Source of the DNA: Amphiura filiformis
Taxonomy: Eukaryota > Echinodermata > Ophiuroidea > Amphilepidida > Amphiuridae
Length of the DNA stretch: 64,000 nucleotides
Direction: 5' to 3'
Assembly: GCF_039555335.1 (NCBI RefSeq)
Contig: NC_092636.1
Location: 53,809,706 to 53,873,705, forward strand
The notes beneath the pieces were generated by a model. That model was not told the DNA's origin. It was given only the letters and a program-made list of their open reading frames with translations, and searched no databases. Positions 57,901 through 64,000 of this stretch are shown here, piece by piece (position 1 is the first letter of the stretch; every line of letters begins with the position of its first letter). The position numbers and the translations under genes were made by a program.

Positions 57901-59362
57901 ACATGTACGTTCACGTCGTAACAACGTCATATTATATCAACGTCCAAAAATAACATTGTTACAACACAAATACGAGTTCACAAATTTACGTATTTACAAC
58001 GTATGACTTTTATACGACGTTATAACGTAAAACTGTTGGCTGGGGTTAACCTTTTGAAGTAGGCCTATGGCATACGCAAAAGGAGGGCAGTATTTGGGTA
58101 AAAAACCGGCAAATTCGAAACACTTTTTTCACTTCGTGCAGCGCCATCCTATTGCGTCAGCCATATATCTTAAAGGAAAATAGTGTTTTTATTTCAATTC
58201 CAATTATTTTGCCAGTATGCCTGCAAGAATTCAGGCCTCATGCAGATCGACACCGCTTCTGGACTTACCTATGCGTGGTGGCGAGATCGTAACGGAGAGA
58301 AGAGAATCAATTTTGGAGGAGCACCAACAGACAGCGGGAAATGTGCATGCGCCTTTGGAGGGCCAAATGGAGGTATGCTCCTCCCCTTTTATTTATAAAT
58401 ATTTTAAAATTTGATTTTACTCTATCATGTCTATATTAATATTTCGTCAATCTCATCAGAGCCTCGGAAGACTTCATCAACAATGATCATCTGATCCACT
58501 TTCCCTGAAGACTGGTTTCCGGATCCCATCTTTAAAGGTGGGTTGTACGTCGCCGTTTGGGGGTAGGGTTGGTGGTGGTGGTTGGGCTGATACGGTCATC
58601 ACGGTCTGTGGCTAAATAAAATAAAATAAATAATAATGAAGAAATACAAGTTCTGGAGAAATATCGTCTTGGGTCAAACAGATCATGCATGGGGGCAGAG
58701 AGCATGATATGAGATATAGAAAAGTTCCAGAGGTAATGGAAATTATTAAAGGAAGAAAAAAACCCAATGACCATGACCAAAAAGAACTTAGTATACGACC
58801 TAAACAAACGAAGGAAAAACATATACAAACAGGGAAAACCTGTTCCAACTGACCAGCGAGGAACCAAAGGATGGATCCAAAAGGATACAACAGTGTCACA
58901 CTAGCAATGGATAAAATTAAAATTAAAAACAGGGAAAATATGTACACAACATCCAATAACACAAAACATATCGTTAAAAACCCGACGTTTTGAAAAGACA
59001 AAACTTTTCTTTTTCAAGGGATAAAATAAGAGACCTGCTCTCAATATAGTGGAGGCCAGCTCTGATCAACGGAAAAACAATAATCTGATTATTATTTTGT
59101 CACAGTGATTTTGTATTCTTCAAAAAAGAACTTCAGCATTGGATGTTTTATATCATTTCATTCCCGTTTCACAGATGAAAACACGTGTTTCCTGGGCTCA
59201 CAAACTTGCAGTTGCGATCACCAGAAAGCCAAGAACCAATTTGATGAGGGAGAGTTTACTGATAAGCATCTCCTCCCAGTGATGAGCATTAATTTGGGAG
59301 ATACTGGATCTAGGAAGGAAAGAGGAGCAATCACTCTTGGCAAGTTAATATGCGAAGGTTGA
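54732..59362 (+). CDS. Gene 2: secreted coiled-coil, Pro/Asp-rich, CNTNAP-type fibrinogen-like protein (6 coding exons)
   Basis: Join of 54732-54978, 55652-55860, 56276-56519, 56960-57123, 58216-58372 and 59175-59362: 1209 nt, 402 residues, open, all introns GT/AG. Residues 1-19 are a signal peptide, about 30-75 a coiled coil, 83-152 a Pro/Gly/Asp/Glu linker, 153-195 a basic then Thr-rich segment, and 196-402 a fibrinogen-like module with 10 cysteines at the same places as in gene 1. Introns are short (0.4-1.1 kb) against gene 1. A 5'-UTR intron is likely: the ATG lies 10 bases after TTTTTTCTTTATACAG. Secreted, probably oligomeric; role unknown. Confidence 0.87.
55652..55860 (+). CDS. Gene 2 coding exon 2: Pro/Asp/Gly repeat linker
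   Basis: 209 nt, phase 1 to 0, acceptor GTTCTTTCTGGTAG, donor AAAAAAG/GTAGGT. Codes PGQPDQPRQPEETGDPDP, then three copies of PGPDAGPD (24-bp unit), then REEPENENPKK. Strongly acidic and extended; it replaces the Thr stalk of gene 1. Confidence 0.82.
56276..56519 (+). CDS. Gene 2 coding exon 3: basic/Thr linker and start of the fibrinogen-like module
   Basis: 244 nt, phase 0 to 1. Opens KPKPGKGKKPKPDLPTT, then a short Thr-rich piece, then RTCAEIFNHGYIYSADYTVD and GPIEPFTVFCDMESGEG. Donor GAAG/GTGCGT is weaker than its counterparts. Corresponds to the 3' part of gene 1 exon 5. Confidence 0.85.
56960..57123 (+). CDS. Gene 2 coding exon 4: fibrinogen-like module, middle
   Basis: 164 nt, phase 1 to 0, acceptor CCTATTTCAG, donor AAG/GTAGGT. 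Codes GITQVGHSDEQPAIPVNGFE, NPGSFNLEPVY and MEQLGAMADASKSCRQYVK, closely alike to gene 1 exon 6 and to the CNTNAP MEQLQ...C pattern. Confidence 0.88.
57138..57243. repeat. Palindrome in gene 2 intron 4
   Basis: TATGGTTGGCTATTCGGGTC and ATAATTACGTGTAT are matched in reverse by ATACACGTAATGACCCGAAT and AGCCATCCATA; about 33-bp arms, with inner ACACGTA/TACGTGT words. Confidence 0.75.
57298..57639. mobile_element. MITE in gene 2 intron 4 (ATCGGAGCCAGA ends)
   Basis: ATCGGAGCCAGATATAGAAA then TACTAGTTT at the left; AAACTAGTATTTTTATCTCT then GGCTCCGAT at the right, 29 bp with few mismatches. 342 bp, no ORF of note. Target duplication not clear. Confidence 0.78.
57688..58044. mobile_element. MITE in gene 2 intron 4 (CCCAGTCAACAC ends)
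   Basis: CCCAGTCAACACACTACCTT at the left, GTAAAACTGTTGGCTGGGG at the right, and many ACAACGTT/AACGTTGT words inside. End sequence and style resemble the CCCAGCAAACAC palindromic family, so it may be a relative. Confidence 0.6.
58216..58372 (+). CDS. Gene 2 coding exon 5: fibrinogen-like module, WW and CAC motifs
   Basis: 157 nt, phase 0 to 1, acceptor TTATTTTGCCAG, donor GGAG/GTATGC. Codes YACKNSGLMQIDTASGLTYA, WWRDRNGEKRINFGGAP and KCACAFGGPNG. Relative to gene 1 it has six extra residues at its end; GGAG occurs both where gene 1 has its donor and at the actual donor here, suggesting that the splice site moved downstream. Confidence 0.87.
58600..59040 (-). mobile_element. Possible Penelope-like terminal fragment
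   Basis: In gene 2 intron 5. The minus strand has CCTTGAAAAAGAAAAGTTTT, then TTTTCAAAACGTCGGG, a stem-like motif often seen near the ends of Penelope-like elements, followed by about 350 bp without coding sense. No reverse transcriptase seen. Tentative. Confidence 0.3.
59175..59362 (+). CDS. Gene 2 last coding exon: fibrinogen-like module end
   Basis: 188 nt, acceptor CCCGTTTCACAG, stop TGA at 59360-59362. Codes DENTCFLGSQTCSCDHQKAK, LLPVMSINLGDTGSRKERGA and LICEG. Matches gene 1 exon 8 without a gap. No convincing poly(A) signal directly downstream. Confidence 0.88.
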
Positions 59363-60051
59363 TTATAGAGAAACTACAATTATATCAAGCAAGGTAAGAG
59401 ATATGCGTAGGTGGAAACACAGATCCTGTTTCTAGTTTTGTGTCTTTAGAGCATAAATATACAGTTTTCATCGATTTAGGTGTAAGTGTTACGGTGAACG
59501 GAAAGCAATTGGCACGGAAAATCAAATTTGGCGCTTTTCTCAAAAACTACTCATTTTTGCAGAAATCTGTCGTGCTATTTGGATTCCATGAATCGTTTCC
59601 TTTCTGAAAATACTTTTATTTTATATACTTACCATTTAAAGATACAAAACAAAACAATGTCTAAAACTTCCCATTTAGAATAATATATAGATGAGTTGAC
59701 TTGTGACGTCATTGCCTGGTAGTATATGCGAGTGCATCATCACAATTTCCATTGTTATTTGCCTGGTATAGTATGCGCGTACATCATATTTTGTTTAGGG
59801 CTCGTGCTTTTAAAACTCCCGCCACATGCACGGCTATTGAAAAGTGTAGTGGTTTACGCAGTTCGCTCAAGCATATCGATAAACCAGTCCCTTGCCTTTG
59901 TTGTAAAGAATTACTTTTTGGTTTCACTGGTTTTCATATCTCCGTGTTTCCTCTTTCTGTTTGCAGTATGCAAGTTACATAGACGCGGTACGTTTTTCGG
60001 CAGATGACCATCCTGGGACACCGTAATAGTTAAGGCCGATATTTTGCTTTT
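59363..60051. other. Downstream of gene 2, no further gene seen
   Basis: Would hold the 3' UTR of gene 2. AAG/GTAAGA at 59389-59397 resembles a donor, so a 3'-UTR intron is possible. No clear AATAAA. Confidence 0.4.
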
Positions 60052-60774
60052 TGGCCCCCACACACATGTGGGGCTTATGTTATCATCCAGATGGTTGCCT
60101 GGTTGGTTGTTTGTTTGTTTGGCTGCCTGGCTGTCCGGGCGGAAGCAAAATCATTAATCCACTCTGCAGCTCTAACGCAATAACCGATCCACTTCAAACT
60201 TGGTATGGTGATCACTGGTGATAGGATATGGTAGTCTGATGTGCTGTATAGTTTTGTGTCATGTTATTCGCAGAATTTATGAATATTAATGAGCTAATTT
60301 GCATATTTTGCCCAAATTTCCATTAATCCACTCTCCAGCTTATACGCAGTAACCGATCAACTTCAAACTTGGTTTGGTGATTGGATATGGTGGCCTTATG
60401 TGCTGTATAGTTTTGTGTCATGTTATTTGCATATTTATGAATATTAATGAGTTTTTTCCATATTTTGCCTACATTTTACCTAAATTTTTTATTAATCCAG
60501 TCAAATCAACTTCAAACTTGGTTTGGTGATTGGATATGATATGGTGGCTTGATGTGCTGTATAGTTGTGTGTCATATTAATGAGCTGATTTGCACATTTT
60601 GCCTACATTTTCATAATAACCGATCAACTTCTAACTTGGTATTGTGATAGTACATGGTGGCCTAATGTGCTGTATAGTTTTGTGCCGTGTTATTTGCATA
60701 TTTATGAATATTATTAATGAGCTTATTTGCATATTGTATATTATTTGTATTTACGCACCTTTGTGTGGGGGCCA
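60052..60774. mobile_element. Inverted-repeat element with ~160-bp internal tandem units
   Basis: TGGCCCCCACACACATG at the left and TGTGTGGGGGCCA at the right. Between them about four diverged units each with AACTTCAAACTTGGT, GTGCTGTATAGTTTTGTGTC and TTTATGAATATTAATGAGCT. Non-coding. Confidence 0.62.
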
Positions 60775-61119
60775 CCTTAATTACGAACCGCGTAATTCTA
60801 TTTATAAAAGTGAATGAACATTTTTATACATTTTTAGTACAAGTATAATGTATATAAAATAATGTGTTCACGTTGAATGTGAGCTCATTAAGTTAACGAT
60901 GTTAAAGATGATTACTCTACATAACATCTTAATTCATGCAAAGATGATTGTTCAAATGTTAAAGGGCTGCCGGCTGTGCATCGAGAGAGGGAAAAGTTTC
61001 ACAAAAATGCTTCCCCTTGGCGTGAAAAAGGTTAAAACTAACTGTCCTCTTTCCATTCCGGGGTCACAAAATAATCAAAATTATTTAAAACGCAGAAAAA
61101 TTTGATGTTGAGCTTGTAC
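60775..61119. other. Spacer, no feature seen
   Basis: No supportable gene or repeat. Confidence 0.4.
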
Positions 61120-61121
61120 TA

Positions 61122-61340
61122 CCGTAAAACCCCGTCTACAAGCATATATAATGTTTTTTATGAAAGCTAAATTAATTCGAAGCAAGCGTAAATATACTAA
61201 TACAATAGATTGGTCTTAAAATAATACTTGTTTGTATATGCTTGGATCTGTAATTTATTTGCTCAAATTCCATAATGGCGCCTGGATTAATGTAGCTTTC
61301 ATCAGAGGCACTCTATATGCTTGTAGACGGGGTTTTACGG
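61122..61340. mobile_element. Tc1/mariner-type MITE with perfect 27-bp ends
   Basis: CCGTAAAACCCCGTCTACAA then GCATATA at the left is matched without error at the right end, flanked by TA on both sides (61120-61121, 61341-61342). Further inside, ATGAAAGCTA.ATTAAT is also inverted. 219 bp, no ORF. Confidence 0.88.
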
Positions 61341-61402
61341 TATTGTGTAACTATGTGCTGCGATTTAATAATATATCGTTCCACAAAGTCAATTCTGTTG
61401 GT

Positions 61403-61911
61403 TAGGCCTAAAAATTATTGTTTGTCCTCCACAGCTTTGAAAGAGGAGGTGCGGGTGGGCGGATTTAAAAAAAAAAAAAAATCGGATTTGGCCTATTCCT
61501 GGACCTAGCTATAGAGCTAAAAGCTACAGTCATTCATGGTGACTTAAAAAAACAACAACATTTTGTTTCTTTAATATGCAAAGTTTAATATAGTTTGTGT
61601 TCATGTCATAGTCTTTTAATGATTTCAAAATGGATATAAATCCAATGTATTTTGAAGTCATTAATAATAATAGACTATGACATGAACACAAATTATAACT
61701 TTGCATATTTAAGACGCAAAATGCTTTTTTTTTTTTTGGGGGGGGCTTTTTATTTTCAACCTTGAAAGATCCTAGCATTTAGCTCTAGCTAAGTCCAGAG
61801 ATACCGTACTCCAAATCTGAAAAAAGAAAAAAATTAGTCAGGCCTTAAACTGAGGAGCGGGCGGTGGAGGACAAACAACCAACTCTTTTCTTTCTTTCTT
61901 TTTTTTGCCTT
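61403..61911. mobile_element. MITE of the 2.1-kb family with a nested palindrome
   Basis: ATTGTTTGTCCTCCAC at the left and GTGGAGGACAAACAA at the right, same end type as 2106-2394. At 61571-61712 a second, cleaner palindrome (arms about 65 bp, TATGACATGAACACAAATTA) sits inside, also framed by GGACCTAGCTATAGAGCTAA / TTAGCTCTAGCTAAGTCC. Confidence 0.68.
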
Positions 61912-62535
61912 AATATGTCCACTTCTTGCATGTAAACTATTTTTTGGGTAAATCGTCCGAATAATAGAAAAAATGATCCTACAACCCGGCAAAATTAATG
62001 GCTACTGGCCTGTGCTATTGAACAAACAAGCCTTATATTATTCATATGTGTTTTATGCCCGGGTTTTATGTAATAAATATGATTTGAAATAAACTTCCAA
62101 GCTTTGGCTTTCATTTGAGACTAAAATGAAATTAAGGCCTACCAATCTAAATAATACCAATAAAAATTTGACGTTTTGCCACCTGTATTTAAATAAAACA
62201 AAGATATGTAAATTTATCCTTTCGTTTATTTGATATTATTTGCAAAAAAAATCGTGTCACGTTTCTGTTGCAATTGTCACAAAATAAATTTCTGAGAAAT
62301 TAGTATCATGATTGTCGTCGATCATCAGGAAAAAGTATACCGACCCTTTCCGCCCACACTGAGGTCGTTCAAGAGGCATACAGCATACAAACAAGTAACA
62401 AGAAGAGTCATCTAGAAATATATTTATTTATCATTTTCTTTATTATATTTCTATGTCGTATAATTTTGTTGCATAATAGCTGTCCGGGTGAAATAGTGCA
62501 CGTTTTAAGCCCCATTTTATCATCCACTCTTATAC
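61912..62535. other. Intergenic, no feature seen
   Basis: AT-rich without ORF or repeat. Confidence 0.4.
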
Positions 62536-62713
62536 CAGTGGCGTAGCCAGGGGGCAAAGGGGCAGCTTCCCCCTGTGAAAAGCCTTGCCCCTCTTGCTCC
62601 CGTGGGAGGCCTTTTTTGTAATTTTTAGCCCATTTTTGACAATTTTCGTCAACGTTTATCCCCCCTGGAAATTTTTCTTGCCTCCTCTGAAAAAAGTCCT
62701 GGCTACGTCACTG
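62536..62713. mobile_element. hAT-like MITE
   Basis: CAGTGGCGTAGCCAGG and CCTGGCTACGTCACTG ends with one mismatch. 178 bp, CCCC-rich interior. Flanking 8-mers do not match well, so it is old or the duplication was lost. Confidence 0.75.
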
Positions 62714-64000
62714 CATTTAATGACAGGTGTCAGAATCTTGACGCAATATTTTTTAAAATCATTTTTGCCCCCCCATATAGCAGGATTTTCGGGATGGGGA
62801 GGGGTCGGAGGAGGGGACAGAATAACTATACAGCATCCCTATAGGCAAATACACCAGTAGGCACTGGTGTATTAATTCAGAACAATGGTCATTTATAAAC
62901 AGATGTTCGATCCCTCTGACCCAAATTCCCTTGGAAATATAATTGGATGGGGGGGTAATCTGCCTCCCTGTGCCCCACTGTTACCCCTGTAGGCATATGT
63001 ATGTTTGTTTATTTGTTTGTTTTAAAAACAAATGTGTAGAAAAAGACTTTTCAGGATGTCAAAAATGTTGAAAGAAAAAAAACCCTTTTTCTGGAATTTC
63101 CAAAATTAGGGTCGGTATTCATATGTACAGTAAAAAAAAATTCCAGATTTTCCAGATTTCTAGGGTCGGGCGGTGGAGGACAGCAAACAATCTTTTTGGG
63201 CTTAAAATGACGAATTTTAACTACATTTTTTACTGAGTATTATTTATAGAGGGTCGGAGTAGAGTGCCTAATTGGAAGTGCAGGGCTAAAAATAGCGTTT
63301 ATATTGAACAGATAAAACATTTTTTACAGATAAATGTAATAATTCGGTTCCAAAAAGACGCGTAAAGTCAAATAGTACATTTGGCTGGTTCAAGAACATA
63401 CCGCACCGGTATGTGGGTCAGGTGACTCGGGTCTTAGGCAAATTCCTTCTAAATCCAAGTTAATTCCCAGATTCTTGAAACAAGTTGGAAGTTCATTGTT
63501 ACCCGCATTTGACCCTACTCGGAAACTGTCAAGGTTACTATTGTACTATTTTATACGACTGAATGGCAAGACCAAAAGTGATACCTGATTGGTCAATCCG
63601 GCTTAATCTACCTACGCTAAGACAAAGAATATGTTCTGATCATGTTCAATATAAGAGAAGTTGCTGTTCAACTTGTACGGAAACAAAACAGTGGATGCAT
63701 TTTGAGTATTACATTTGGAAAGTAAGGTGCGAAGAAATTCAGATAATCGTATTTAACGCAAAGGTAAGTACTCTTTTACATTATTTTATTGGAGAATTTT
63801 AACAAAAGGTTGCTTTAAAATTGACAAATGAGTTGATTATATGTTGATACGCATGTAGGAGGCCTACATGTACTGACCATGCTGACTGCGGCATCGGGTA
63901 CAACCTTAAAACGAATCTTATTGAATCATTTATAAAGCAGGATGAAAATTGGGGTTTATAGGCCTTATACTTGTGAAAGACTTGAAAGGGCAAGTTACCC
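62714..64000. other. Intergenic to window end
   Basis: 63065-63205 carries a single end (GGTGGAGGACAGCAAACAAT) of the 2.1-kb MITE family. An ORF from 63563 reaches a consensus donor (CAAAG/GTAAGT) at about 63763 and may be an exon; see findings. No recognised gene. Confidence 0.4.

Noticed and set aside
58532-59001. Overlapping hydrophobic minus-strand ORFs of 111 and 129 codons that look like membrane proteins
   Set aside because: They sit in gene 2 intron 5 within a likely retroelement fragment; hydrophobicity follows from T-rich sequence.

Overview
The window looks like AT-rich, transposon-crowded genomic DNA from a marine deuterostome invertebrate, most likely an echinoderm or close relative. 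Reasons: spliced genes with GT/AG introns, very frequent TAGGCCTA-type words, a SINE that resembles the deuterostome Deu type, Penelope-like and LINE remnants, and many short inverted-repeat transposons. The species cannot be fixed from sequence alone. Product and family calls are from memory of the families, not from a search.

Layout. 1-28 kb: no gene I can support; microsatellites and at least ten non-autonomous DNA transposons (hAT-, Harbinger- and TTAA-type, foldbacks), a tRNA-like sequence, a LINE tail, and a tandem array rich in AGGTCA-like half-sites. 28.1-42.3 kb (+): gene 1, eight coding exons, 604 residues. 42.8-47.5 kb: a palindromic inverted-repeat element, a Deu-like SINE and a truncated LINE carrying a second copy of the palindromic element. 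47.5-54.7 kb: more repeats, including a 643-bp TTAA foldback. 54.7-59.4 kb (+): gene 2, six coding exons, 402 residues. 59.4-64 kb: repeats only.

Genes 1 and 2 are tandem paralogues. Each encodes a signal peptide, a short coiled coil, a low-complexity linker, and a C-terminal fibrinogen-like module of about 200 residues of the kind found inside contactin-associated proteins (neurexin IV/CNTNAP). The last four coding exons keep the same phases, and two keep the same length (164 and 188 nt). The linkers differ completely: about 32 copies of a Thr-rich hexapeptide in gene 1, Pro/Asp/Gly repeats in gene 2. The predicted products are secreted, probably oligomeric proteins with a terminal recognition or adhesion module; this role is inference.

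The most unusual structure is in intron 1 of gene 1: about 6.8 kb of a 40-bp tandem repeat (roughly 165 units), split by 0.83 kb of other sequence. The repeat unit is the last 34 bases of exon 1 plus its 5' splice site, so the real donor is followed by well over a hundred near-identical donor sites, each preceded by a pyrimidine-rich tract.
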